A program made the translations under genes and the position numbers. From Pisolithus tinctorius (Eukaryota > Basidiomycota > Agaricomycetes > Boletales > Pisolithaceae), in the NCBI GenBank assembly GCA_024663395.1, contig JANFAH010000007.1, positions 1,116,001-1,180,000 of the forward strand: 64,000 nucleotides of DNA, given 5' to 3'. This document shows positions 48,178 to 59,563 of this stretch, piece after piece (within the stretch, counting starts at the first letter, position 1; each line of letters starts with the position of its first letter). Below the pieces are notes generated by a model, which had not been told where the DNA came from, did no database searches, and was given only the letters and a program-made list of their open reading frames with translations.

Positions 48178-49763
48178 TCAATAGGGCGGTCTCTTGAATT
48201 CGTCATGAATGGCTTGAGCCTCGGGGTCCAGGTTACCGCCCTTGGTAACGCACCCGGCTGCATCGAACTCCACGTTCACGGGATTACTCCTGACGACGTC
48301 CATCTTGTAAAATAATTATCAGCTTCAAGACTCAGACGTAGAAGGAAGGGAAGAAAACCTGAATATGCAGGCCGTCACCATGTTTAAGAGTAAACTCTCT
48401 GGAAGAGTCAATGGTGGTGTTGCCGCGGAACGCCAGAAATGAAGTATCGCCAACAGTCCTGTTGCATATGACATATGAAGTTAGCAAGAACGTAAGAATG
48501 AAATAGTGATTGCCTAACGTAGGCTGCCCAAACGTAGTAATTGTCTCAAAATTCGCCAGCCTCCTTACAACGCGACACGCCACGATCTAATAGAATTTGC
48601 ATTGCAGAGAACGTATTGCGGCGGAGATTGGCTTACCGTACAAACTATTGCCGCAGGGACATTGGCAATGATTGACATCACGGCATTCAGGTTCAATAAC
48701 ATGAAGGTCTACGAACGGTCGTGACGTCAAGTGAGAACCACCGACATGCCAGTTTGGCGGCCGACTCACCGTGGCAACCAAGTTGGATAGAAAACTGCTG
48801 AATGTCAGATTTGGTCCAATCACGATTTCTCTTTATGCACACCTACGCAATAACAAAGTAAATAAGTCCGTCACCAAAAATGAGTTTGATTAGCTTCGAG
48901 CGACCGCCTGCAGGATATGCAAGCTTCCAGCCGGCCAGGCAGAGGACAAGGAAGTCGAATGCCATAGTATATATGAAACTAATGGCTAGAATGTGATTAT
49001 TGGTCGATGTAATCACGCAAGCACCATTCAGCCAAGTTGCTTCAAGAAGGATACCTGAGAAAATCGTGGTTAAAGATGTTTATATCGGAGTGAAAGTAGC
49101 ATACCGTGAAGCAGAAAGGACCATTGGCCCAGCATGACTGCCACTAGTAGACATACAATAATTCTGTTCTGTGACCAAACCGCCATGCTAGCATGGCGCG
49201 TGTCAAGGTATGTACGACTTCAATAGCAAGGACTCACGTTCGAAGGGAAAGATTAATACTCGCTAGTCCAATAGCAGCATTCCCAAAGACTTGGTTGAAG
49301 GTATAAAGCGCTTGACAGTTGACTGGCGCGGTGACGTCGAGGGCGATAAGGCTGCTAGGTGTTAACACGCACCGCACCGCTCAACGAAAACAACCTACAT
49401 CCCGACGAGGGCAAAAAGTAAACAATAACGCCCAGCAAAATAGAACGCCTAACATTGGTGTATGAGAGTTGTGGTGTCGATATTAATCAGTGACTCCCAC
49501 CAGAGGCCATCGAAAACATTTCCGGCCAGATATGAACTGCCAGTCGAACTCCAAGGAAGTAACAACTTCCCATCTAATATAATCATCAACACGAGATGAA
49601 TACGGCAGTTAATGATGCTCGTTCTCACAAATATAAGCCAAAAAGGGTATGTGCAAACCGGCTGAAAACAACTATAGAACAGTTGGTGCCGGTAGAAAGG
49701 AGGATGCGGATGTCACCGACCACTGTCAGTCAGGATTTCGGCAGACGACTGCCAGTCAACCAT
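48178..49763 (-). CDS. Agaricomycete-type integral membrane protein, about seven helices
   Basis: A multi-pass membrane protein of a kind expanded in mushroom genomes; its biochemical role is not known to me. The model starts MVDWQSSAEILTDSGR (ATG 49763) and continues FAHTLFGLYLWEVVTSLEFD, WPLV, AFYFAGRYCLLFALVG, SLIALDVTAPVNCQALYTFN, FGNAAIGLASINLSLRTMAV, then HILAISFIYTMAFDFLVLCL, GRSKLIKLIFGDGLIYFVIA, TFMLLNLNAVMSIIANVPAA and VACRVVRRLANF. The cytosolic tail reads GDTSFLAFRGNTTIDSS and ends AIHDEFKRPPY at 48178. About ten introns of 45-65 bp are needed. Seven helices are inferred from hydrophobic blocks. The frame is broken only at GT-AG sites, so the gene looks intact. Confidence 0.75.
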
Positions 49764-50897
49764 GCTTGAACGGGGGGCAGGTGCCGGATGAGGGTGGGAT
49801 CGAAACCTCCAAGCAATAAAGAAACGCCCTTTATGTGAAACGACCACGGAGACCTCGCATGGGGTCCCTGGCTTCGGCGAGGGAGTTTGGCAGGGATGCA
49901 AACACTTGGAGACGGAGACCTCCCTCTCAATCGGGGGGAGTGTTAACTTCGGCGAGAAGACCTGCCGAATGCAGTAATGAATTCTCTACCACAGACACCC
50001 CTCATCGACTAAAAGGTCATGCCCAAAGCGTGAAAAAGCGAAGCCAGAGGTGTCTACAGATAGCGGAGATTATCAATGTCTCCCGGAGACGAAAGTGCGA
50101 AAACATTTGAGTGCCCATTTTCAACTTCCAGGACAGTGGATCAAAAAAAAAAACAATATCGCCGGCCTTCACGGTAGAAGAATCGCCGCAGAACCGTGTA
50201 ACTGCACCGTGTGCAAGTGTACGGCACATGCGTGATTACTTCCGACTTGATCCTGGTGCCTGCGTGATTTGGAATGCCCCAGAATTTTTTTCCGCGGAGG
50301 GCGAACGCCATCGTGCATATCCTTCGTACGGACTAGGCAACGGGAAAACCGAACCAGGGGGACCACATGGCAAGCACCTCTCTAGAAGCACAAAGCGAGA
50401 AAACCGGAGGTTAGCGGGATAACCAATCACGCGCAGTTGGGCATCTGACTGGATGCATCCCGCAGTACGTTTGGCCATTTCATGCAGATGCGAAGCATAT
50501 GGACGTTGGCTTGGGATACCTGAAGTGCGCTAGCCCTGGGTTATATGAGTGACCAAAGCATAATCAGAGCTTTCGCGTGGGCGAGGAAGTTGGTGGGAAG
50601 TTATGTGACAAGATTTCAATTTCAGGTCTAATACACCTCAGTAAGTAGTACTGTGGGCAGATCTGGGAGGATGCATCTGCCACGGACCTCGAACTGCGAT
50701 GCTCGAAACCCTGCCCTTGACTACCACACACGATAGGAGTAAGAATTTCCGGCAGACGTATACAGCTTATAAAGCAGGCAATATCAAGTACATAATACGG
50801 CATAAGCAGGAGACTCCCAGGCTACACTAACTTACAACAAACAACACCACCCTGCCTTCTGGGTATGTAACGAATCATTCATGTAAGAGCACCAGTA
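49764..50897. other. Intergenic, 1.1 kb, no supported gene
   Basis: Upstream region of the membrane-protein gene and 3' flank of the dioxygenase gene. Contains an A-run (50145-50154) and a plus-strand frame at about 50111-50422 without an ATG start or recognisable domain. Nothing else was seen. Confidence 0.4.
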
Positions 50898-52275
50898 TCA
50901 CACCGTTTCTTTCGATTTCGCATTCTTGGCGCGGTAATATTTGAATTGTTCGTTCGTCAGCATGACGATCTTCAATCGCATGAGCTTGAAAGAGGCGCCC
51001 ACAGGGAACCCTCGTTTGCGAGCTTCATCATCATCATCGATTTGCTCCAATTTCTACGTGATAAGAGCATGTCAATAAAAAGTCACACGCGAAAACGCCT
51101 ACATACAACTACAAGGGATTTCTTGACCCCAAAAACACTGTCACTTTGAATAAATTTGCAACCTTCCGGATAGAACGCAGTGACAAGTTTGTGATATCCA
51201 GGTGCCTCGACCATCATATGCAAGTGACTGGGACGCATATTGTGACGATTCATGGTAAGCAGAAGCTCGCCCACCGGTCCCTTGACACAAAATTAGCCGG
51301 TATACGTTAAAAGCTAAGTGAACCAAACCTACATCTCCGGGAATAGGATAAGCAACTGGTACTATAGCACGGAAACCAAAGCTTCCGTCGTCGGCAGATC
51401 GAAGACGTCCGCGACAATCGGGGTGAGAGCGGTTGCTATACTGTGTGTCATAAAAGCCTATGTAAGAGTTCTGAGCGAGCCGTGTGTGAATATCATATCA
51501 AGACACCTACCATCTGAGTCCGACTCCCACGTATCGATAATGGCCCCTGGTATTGGCCCTCCTTCCGTAGTTAAGACCTGGCCTTCGACATACATGTAGT
51601 CTCCTTTGCCCTCAGATGCGATACCTTCACCGTTCGCGACTACGAACTCCGTTAGCCATGCAGTCATGCCAAACGTTCACTCGTGCAACTCACTGTGCAC
51701 AGTATCGTCGGTATAGAAAGGGCCAAGCACTGTGTTTTCAGTGGCGTCTCCTTCCACGGGATTGTTAAGAGAATCAACCAACGCCGAAACCCCAAGTACA
51801 TCTGAGAGGAGGATCATCTCTTGACGAAGAGGAGTGCACGTCTGCCCCACACGGGTCAGGAATTGGATAGCTGCCATCCACTCATCTGTAGTGAGACTGT
51901 AATTCGATGAGGATACGGTTAAAATAGGCCTATGCTAGAGATGACACCACTGACTCGGTTTCATTGACAAATCCATGAAGGTACTTGATGAGAGTTTGGA
52001 AGATGAACCTCAGCCGTCTAAGAGGGGTGCGATGTCGAGTGACAGATGCGTGCTTCAAATCAACTTACGAATTTGGTGTTGCCTCAGCAAGCTTGAGGAC
52101 GTTGTCCGTTATGACGTCTGCTCGGTCAGGTATCTTGACAATAGGTAAATACGATATTGTCAATGGCCAATCTCTTTGGGATACTTACCGGCAGGTCGAA
52201 GCGGGGAGGAGCGCCATTCGACACAGCTTTGGATGGTAAGGCTGGGGCGTTATCACTGCTTGCTTGCTCGGACAT
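50898..52275 (-). CDS. Intradiol ring-cleavage dioxygenase (catechol/hydroxyquinol 1,2-dioxygenase family)
   Basis: Fe(III) enzymes of this family open catechol or hydroxyquinol rings between the two hydroxyls, giving muconate or maleylacetate for aromatic catabolism. Start MSEQASSDNAPALPSKAVSN (52275), then IPDRADVITDNVLKLAEATP, RLRFIFQTLIKYLHGFVNE, DEWMAAIQFLTRVGQTCTPL, ENTVLGPFYTDD and YVEGQVLTTEGGPIPGAIID. The expected iron ligands are present: one Tyr in GFYDTQY, one in AYPIPGDGPVGELLL, two His in RPSHLHMMVEAPGYHKLVTA. The end reads DSVFGVKKSLVV, then KLEQIDDDDEARKRGF and YYRAKNAKSKETV. Nine short exons or so. There is no signal peptide, so it should be cytosolic. The N-terminal helical dimerisation region and the substrate loop favour hydroxyquinol dioxygenase, which many lignin-degrading fungi use, but specificity is inferred. 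Confidence 0.88.
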
Positions 52276-53437
52276 CTTGGAGGTACGGAGGAGGCTTGCT
52301 TGCTATCAGCTCAGCGCTTCGCCACAAGCAACTCTGCGGATCTTGCGACTACCACATACGGAGCAACGATGTACCGTCACTCAATTGAACCCGAGGGAAC
52401 AACTGCCAGGGTAAAGGATTTATGTTATTCCTTCCAGCGATAGGTAACACCAGCGCTGCTCATTTAATAATTCTTCCGTCCCACCCTCAATCCCCGCGTA
52501 CAGCTCAGAACTCAACAACCGCCTACCAAGCAGTTCAAAACTGTCCCCAGCAATGCATCAATGAAGCGCTGGTGACTTGACAACATTAATAGGGACTGAC
52601 CTACATATCACGCTGTATCTTCGTGACAAGTGTAAGTGAATGCACATCGATCGGTAACGCCAGTCCTTCGCAGGGTTGCTACCCTGCCATGTCGTCGATC
52701 CAACAACCGTTTAGAACATGTTGCAAATGCGATAATCAAGATAGGATCATCCTCCGTTCTCTGCGCTAAAAAGCTCGTCGGACTGCAACTTTTAACCTTA
52801 CCGCTAGGATAGGGGATTGGTCCGTGGGCAAGTTCTCTTTATCCTTTGGAAGATGTATATCACGGTTCATCAGTACGAGTCAAAATAACGAAAACATATT
52901 TCCTGTTCTGTATATGGACTTTACAAGAGGAATGTAATATGGAACACACCAGTTTGAACCACCACTGCAGTCTCCGTCACAATAAATATGCACAACAGCT
53001 AATGCCACGTTGCAAGGAGTAAAACCACGCAACGGTCGTGTGCGAGAGAAGGTTCGCTTGTCTACCTTTTCGATCACTCTCATGTGTTGATACCGTCTCG
53101 TCAAGACCCCCCGCTGCCTCCAAGCGAATGAGTCTCCACGACGAGGACTAGGCAGAGAGGTACAGGGGTATAACTCACCACAAGTTCAGCCTCCCGAATA
53201 CTTCAACAAGTGTCCTGAGGTGATACAGAGATCTCAATGTCCTGTTGGAAAAGGTAGACTAGGGACTCGTCAAATGGGCACGGGGCTCTTTTGCAAAATG
53301 TTATTACATAAGTGTCAAGTGCTTTTTCGGTCACGCGAGACGCGACGCGTCTGCTTACATGTGTTTACGCGCATAGCTTACGGGTAATAGCTTCACGCTC
53401 TGTGGTTTGGTTCCAAGTTATTGTAGAGCTTTACAGG
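52276..53437. promoter_or_regulatory. Divergent intergenic region between the dioxygenase and EXO1
   Basis: 1.16 kb between two gene starts on opposite strands. Open frames are short (the longest is a 74-codon minus-strand frame) and lack motifs. It should hold both promoters; I recognise no specific site. Confidence 0.35.
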
Positions 53438-55922
53438 ATGGGAATATGCGGACTTTTAGGCCTGCTAAAGCCCATACAGACCACCAAGCATCTGTCTGAC
53501 TTCGCGGGGCAGACACTTGCCCTCGATGCGTATGTCTGGTTGCACCGAGGGATTCATGCTTGTGCCACTGAGCTTGCTACAGGGAAGAGTACTAAAAAGT
53601 GAGTGCTGTGAGTCCATTTCTCGCACGGTGTTGGTTCTGATTCGTACCCGAAGGTACGTCGACTACGCGATGCAACGCATTCGACTCCTCCGCCATCATA
53701 AAATACAACCTTATGTCGTGTTCGATGGCGGGCCGTTGCCCGCCAAACGAAGTACAGAGAGGGACCGCAAACAGAGAAGGGAGGAGAATTTAGCGAAGGC
53801 CAAAGCTCTGGCTGCAGAGGGAAAGCACTCCCAAGCTCGAGAATTCTATGGCAAATGTGTGGATGTGACACCCCAAATGGCCTTCCAACTTATCAAGGTG
53901 ACAGTGATTTCACTACCATAAGGTATTGGATTAAATATTGACGTATCAACGGACGGCTTAGGCACTCCGAGCAGAAGGGGTACAATACATTGTTGCGCCT
54001 TACGAAGCAGATGCCCAGATGGCTTACCTGGAGCGCATAGGGCTCGTCGATGGTATTATCACAGAAGATTCTGACCTGCTAGTATTCGGATGCCGCAACG
54101 TTTTGTTCAAGTTCGATTTCGCGTCTAGCACAGTTGCTCACGTTTCCCGGGCAGACTTTGGTTCAATAACCGCTGCCGAGGGAGGAATCTCTCTTGTGGG
54201 CTGGACGGATACCCAATTTCGAGCTATGGCAATCCTCAGTGGCTGTGACTACCTTCCCAGCATTCCTGGTATTGGATTGAAAACCGCATGGTCGCTACTT
54301 CGGAAACATCGTTCTGTTGGACAAGCCGTGCGTGCATTGAGATTGGAGGGCAAAAAAACCGTTCCAAAAGATTATCTGGAGGCTTTCAGACTGGCCGAAA
54401 AGGTATTCTTGCATCAACGAGTTTACTGTCCACTGCAGGAAAAGCTCGTCAATCTCGCGGACATACCCGTGGAGGAACGTTACGATGCTGAGGTAGAGGC
54501 ATTTATCGGCAGGTGTTTGACGAGTCGTCTAATATTCACACTCTGTTACTAACTGGACGGGCAGAGATTTAGAGCCTTCCTTAGCGAAGCTCATCGCGGT
54601 TGGGGAAATTGATCCTGTAACACACCTGACGATGGACGATATTTATCCCGGATTCGCACCTCGTTGTTTGAAGCCCCTCCAATTCATTGATGGCAGCCGA
54701 GGGCGACTGAACGTAAAAGCGGAGGAGGCCACCCACAGTAGCGGAACTTTATTCTCATTTTTCTGTAAGTCGCCGTTACTTTGACAATCGATGGTCGGGG
54801 ATTGACCTGTCCCGCGACGTTGCAGCTTCAAAGCCTGCGTCAACGCTGCGCCGTACTAATTCTGTGCCAACCATGAAAGCCACGGCTACCGCCGGAAAAA
54901 ATAGCGGCAAGAGATCCTTGGCTGATGTTTTAGACGAAGAACTTGACGCAAAGCGAATGAGAAGGGAAATTTGCAGCGAGGATCGAGGTTCAAGCCAATG
55001 TCTGCAATCCGCAGCGGGCCTTGGGTCAAAGGGGAGGCGACCGTCCACGGGCACCAGTCGCCATCCGTCTCAGGCAGTTGGCCAGAATAGTCCCCCAACA
55101 CATGCTAAGGAAAACATCAGCCCCTGTACCCCCATGGAAGGCGAACTCGATGAGAATCCAGACCTCGTCAATCAAGAAGACGGATACATTTCCCCAACGC
55201 AGTCCTACTTCCGATCAGCTACGCCTGACTTGTCTTCTCCCATGCGGCATCCGCGTGAGGGATCTCGGCACGACCATACAATTGTGGATGACTTCGGAGC
55301 AGACATCATTTCAAGTCCTGTGGCAAGGCGACGTTTGAGATCCGATGATGTTCTCACTGAGTCCCATGTTATGGCACCGGCGAGTGTCCTCGTCCGACGT
55401 ACGCCATCGCCATCACTATCAGACGGAATGGCAGGCCCTGATCTTCACGGCGTCCTGAGCTTCGTATCAACAAGCAAGGCTGGAAGTTACAGGCCGTCAA
55501 TCGAACCTTCAAAGTTAGGACCAACGCCCCCGGAAGATAACTCATGTCCATCTGTAGACGAGGTGTCGGAGGACGAGAACATTGACACGGGAAGGCGTTT
55601 GCGTGGATCTCGAGTAGAGATCGTCACAAACGGGTGGTGGAACAAGTGGGCATGGAAATCAGAACCAGGGACTGGGACCGTGAGTGGGTTACCTGCAAAC
55701 CTTATTAATTTTGATGTTCTGCCACCCCAGAAAGAGAAACCAATGGGGTTCAGGCGGTGTGAAACTACTGTCACTCCCACTGGCCGTCAACCTGGTTGCC
55801 ACATGCCCCCGACAACCAGTTCGCCCTCGAACCTTTGTGACGGCGGCAGGAGCCCGCGGGACGCGTTCAAGCTGTTCCAACAGAAATTCTCTGAACGAGC
55901 GTCCACGTTTAATCCAATGTAG
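53438..55922 (+). CDS. EXO1: Exonuclease 1 (Rad2/XPG-family 5' nuclease)
   Basis: Exo1 is a 5'-3' exonuclease and flap nuclease used in mismatch repair, double-strand-break end resection and meiotic recombination. The N-terminal XPG domain reads MGICGLLGLLKPIQTTKHLS, TLALDAYVWLHRGIHACA, RYVDYAMQRIRLLRHHKIQP, VVFDGGPLPAKRSTERDRKQ. The internal domain reads GVQYIVAPYEADAQMAYLER and IITEDSDLLVFGC, with metal-binding acidic residues in EADAQ and EDSD. The helix-hairpin-helix reads LSGCDYLPSIPGIGLKTAWS. A helical region (HQRVYCPLQEKLVNLADIPV, DIYPGFAPRCLKPLQF) precedes a disordered Ser/Pro-rich tail ending ERASTFNPM. Four introns join the catalytic exons in phase. The start is the first ATG of the conserved MGI motif. 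The tail is where other Exo1 proteins bind MutL and MutS homologues; here it is poorly conserved. Confidence 0.93.
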
Positions 55923-57196
55923 TTAGATAATAGTTGACTTAATTTTACTGTGTTTCAGGGAACCTGGACTGAGCACCGGTGAAGTACTATGTAATACGTA
56001 GACGAGCCAATCGTATCGCCATTTGGCCCTCGTTATGCGGCACCAACGTTCGGTTGGAATGGCCACTTCATATCCGGCTGTGTTAATAACAGGGCCACCT
56101 GGCCTAAGCCTCGCACACACCTATGTTATGATCGTGAGACGTGACTGCGTTCCACAGGACAGGGACTTAGACCATTGTCGGGAAACGCGAACACCTGGCA
56201 ATACTCATAGTCTGATTAATCAACCGTTGCACCTTTCTTATTAACTGATAAGATCCTCAGACGTAGGAGCACATTATAAAACTCTATCCTGAATACTCAG
56301 AAATTACAGGGGCCATGAACCAGCCTAGGGGCTCTTTCCGCGACAAGTTCAGTGATGTGAGTGTCGTTAGGCAACTCGGAACGACATAGTGTAACCATTC
56401 AAGCGTGCGTACGTGCGTCGGCTACTGTAGGCCACCGTACGTCCAACATTATGCAAGTGTCGCGGAGTTGTAATTGGCGTTCGGTGAGTCTTTTCGAGGC
56501 CCATCACATCATGCTCTCAATCGACCGACTGGCGACGTGAAGGAAGGTCTAGGAAGATCCGTGCAGACAGTTTGGTATTAATAGCTGCCAATGGGCAGTT
56601 GTCTGGTCGCAAAGGGCAATGTTGCTGGGGGGTTGCAGTTTTTGTATCGCCTCGCTGATGCTGGTGGGCTCGTTGTGAGTGTGGCGACCGGATGGGACTG
56701 GCCAGCAGCAGGTTTTTGTGGACAAACTGCTCTACCAACCGTGCTTGGCTTTCATGGACTTTAATTTCGCCCCAGAATGGCAGACTAGGGGCTGGTGTGG
56801 TAATTATTCAAACAGGGGGATGAACTTAAACGGTTGGGTGGTGTGGTCTCTTTCCTCGTTATGCGTGGAAAGGCGCCCCGCCATCTAGACCGTACAAGCT
56901 CACCCCTCGTACAGACACATGTCTCTCTTACCTCTGACATGCACCTGATGAGCGTCTTTGCTGGCTCTTTTAATCTTCAGTCTTGGATGGGTGCCCTCCC
57001 ATAGCGTTTATATCCTTCCACCGCCCTTCTTGCCAGGGATTCGCCCATCCCTTCCTTATTGTCATTGCTTTGCACCCTTTTCCACGGTGAAGAATAAGGC
57101 AGTTTGCGGCAGCCTGTGGTAGGTGCCAAACTTCCATCGAACTGGCACGGCCGTTGTGATGATCCTCCATTCAGTACCGCCCCGACGCGATCCTCC
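55923..57196. other. Intergenic, 1.3 kb, upstream of the C2H2 gene
   Basis: Mostly without coding potential. A short ATG frame at 56314 (MNQPRGSFRDKFSD) runs into a GTGAGTG donor-like site and could be a non-conserved 5' exon or upstream frame. The first in-frame ATG of the C2H2 gene's first long frame is 57104; 57197 is preferred. No repeats recognised. Confidence 0.35.
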
Positions 57197-58717
57197 ATGG
57201 CTGGAGAGACCTCCAGAAAAATATGCCATGCTGTCACTCATCCCGTCTCCGGCCTCCACTTTACGCTTGAGAATGATCTGCCCGGCACCTTGCCGGTATT
57301 GCCTCGACCAGCTTACGGTCATTTGCGCGTTCGTCCTTACTCGGACGATGCAAATTTACAATTCACGCAGACCTCTGGGACAAGTGATTTAACCGATATG
57401 GACGCTTCTGGTCCCCAGCACAATGTCATCATCGGTTCATCTGTTTCATCTGGTTCAGTTGGCTATCCTGAATCTCCTCAAACAGCAGCGCCGTGTTTCT
57501 CTGCTGTACATATCCCGGAAAATCTTATCATGCCATCGTACATCATGCCGCTGGATCCACTTCCAAGACCAGCAAGCGAAACACTCAGACCCTCATCCGG
57601 CATTTTAGTGGTGAGTGCTGGGTTTTTCTCCATCAGCGTGCCTGACCGAGAGGACAGCCACCCGATGACATACGGTGGTTCCGCACATCACAAAATGCGA
57701 TGGAGTCACCGAGCAGCCCGTGGCCAGAGACTTTCGGAGACGGCTGCGTCGGTGACTCCATCGCAGGAGAAAACATGTTGATATCTCCGCTGATGAATCG
57801 ACAGATTCTTTCGCCACTCTACTCCCCTTCCTTACTACCCCACTCTACGAATGGCCCTCCGTCTATAGGGCCAACTGTGCTGACATTCCAACTGTCTGAC
57901 AACTTGATGCAACGGGTCGATGATCCTGAAAACGATCAACTCCTTCAAAGTTTTCAGGATTCTGGGGTGTGCGACGACACTGAAACTGACAGTGCCGGTT
58001 CATCTACCCCCAAGTCGCCTTCTTATTCTCTCGTTGACGTCGTACCAGAAGCCGCCAACGCTATCCAACAAGGCAACTTCGATGAAATATCAGTTGGAAC
58101 GAGCCATTTCCCTCCACCCGAGATTCCCCACTCCGTATCGAACCCGATACGTTCCTCCGTCAACCAACCGTCACGCCTCGCCGGCACGCCCCAAAAAGCC
58201 AAACCACTCAAAAAACAAAAAATGCACAAATGTGAGGAGTGTGGAAAGCTGTTTCCGCGGCCTAGCGGATTATCAACTCATATGAATTCACATTCGGGCG
58301 CCAAACGTAAGGATTTGTTAGTGATTGATATTGACTTGATGCTGATTCTATAGCTCAGCGCATAAGTGCCCGATACCGGAATGCAATAAATGGTTTGCCG
58401 TTCGCTCAAATGCGAAGCGGCATCTAGTCAAAACCCATGGTGTCACCGTGGCTAGTAACGAAACTCCCTCCACTCCAACTTACAGTGTTGGGTTCGAGCA
58501 GCCCGTTGTAAACGATGTCCATGATTCAGGGAAACAGCCATCTCGATACCGATGGATCCCGCAGAATGCCACACTGGATGAGAACAACTTGTTCTCCTCC
58601 CCTGCGGCGTACCATCCTTTGGTATTTGCGGGGCAGCGACATTCTTACGACGATTTGGGAACAAGTTCATCCCTACAGAACGAAACAGATAGTAATCCAT
58701 ATCACCAGTTTCTCTAG
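57197..58717 (+). CDS. C2H2 zinc-finger transcription factor with two fingers
   Basis: A DNA-binding regulator of unknown targets. Exon 1 begins MAGETSRKICHAVTHPVSGL and ends SSGILV; a GT-AG intron (57611-57657) joins it in phase to PPDDIRWFRTSQNAMESPSS. A long Ser/Pro-rich region follows (LISPLMNRQILSPLYSPSLL), then two adjacent fingers: CEECGKLFPRPSGLSTHMNS-H (C-x2-C-x12-H-x3-H) and CPIPECNKWFAVRSNAKRHL-VKTH (C-x4-C-x12-H-x4-H), separated by an intron with the linker SGAKPHK. The tail reads RYRWIPQNATLDENN and ends SNPYHQFL. About 480 residues. Such two-finger proteins occur among mushroom fruiting-related regulators, but I cannot assign this one. A strong inverted repeat lies inside exon 2 (57696-57765). 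An upstream start at 57104 is possible. Confidence 0.82.
57696..57765. repeat. Long inverted repeat (hairpin) inside the C2H2 coding exon
   Basis: The 17-bp arm TGCGATGGAGTCACCGA (57696-57712) is followed, after a 36-nt spacer, by its exact reverse complement at 57749-57765. The stem extends inward by GCAGCC (57713-57718) pairing with GGCTGC (57742-57747) after one unpaired base, giving about 23 paired bases around a loop of about 23 nt. It lies wholly within coding exon 2, between NAMESPSS and GCVGDSIAG. Confidence 0.9.
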
Positions 58718-58840
58718 AAAGACCATATTTCTCCAACATGTTTTGTTGTAGCTCCCCATCCAGTGCATTCTGTATTTGCTAGGTCAAGTATTTTACATGA
58801 ACAGCCGCTTGTGAAACAGTACAGCATAAAGATGTTCGCT

Positions 58841-59477
58841 TCATCTACGATCCGTCCCTTGGCTGTACAGCACTCGGTTGACTACCCCGATAGGGATATC
58901 ATATGGTTCCGGAACAGCATTTGGATCTTTATCTCTGAGATAAGGGTTGCGGGCGTCCGGTGCAGGAAAATGACCTTTCGCATCTGGGAGCCAAATGCAT
59001 TAGGAATTGACATCGAAAACGTCCACCGCCTCACCGGTGAACGCTGCTGAATTGGAAAAAGCAGGCGTGTTGGCAAGTGCAAGTGAAAAATAAGTGAAAT
59101 ACGTGAGGAGAACGATCATTATCGAATAGGCAGGCAGCAAGATTGCCCATTCCCTGTTAACATGTCAAATTAAGCTTTTTCAATGTGGTAGACACGTACC
59201 GGTTAGGGTACCAAATTATGCCGAGACGACGAATGTACTCGTCCGGCGTGACAGCCCAAAGCACGTATACGATGAACAGTAGGGAGGTTGATGTCCATGC
59301 TACAAACCCATAAAATTCTGGGGCACGGCTGCGGTGACCACGCAGTGGTTGACGAGGAGATATTGCCACGGGGTCCACTGCGAATGATGATGGCTAGCCA
59401 CAGCAACCAGGTTTTCCTTGATCTACTTCCGAAGGTCGTGGTGTTGGAAGTAGGGAATTGCCAAAAATTGATGACAT
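58841..59477 (-). CDS. PIG-P, subunit of the GPI-GlcNAc transferase complex
   Basis: PIG-P/Gpi19 is a small ER-membrane subunit of the enzyme that adds GlcNAc to phosphatidylinositol, the first step of GPI-anchor synthesis. The core reads APEFYGFVAWTSTSLLFIVY, VLWAVTPDEYIRRLGI and WYPNR, then across an intron EWAILLPAYSIMIVLLTYFT and LALANTPAF. The last exon gives DPNAVPEPYDIPIGVVNRVL, the family C-terminal signature, ending QGTDRR at 58841. Two transmembrane helices are evident. The only ATG in frame upstream is at 59477 (MSSIFGNSLLPTPRPSE), and between it and the core lies an in-frame TAG (59394-59396). Removing a 33-nt GT-AG segment (GTAGAT...GGCTAG) keeps the frame and drops the stop, but this would be a very short intron. 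The start region is therefore uncertain. Confidence 0.85.
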
Positions 59478-59563
59478 AACACATATTTCGTACAAAAGGC
59501 CAGTACTAATCATAATAGGATCCATCGGCCCAACGCAACAGCAACTTCAGTATATCAACCAGC

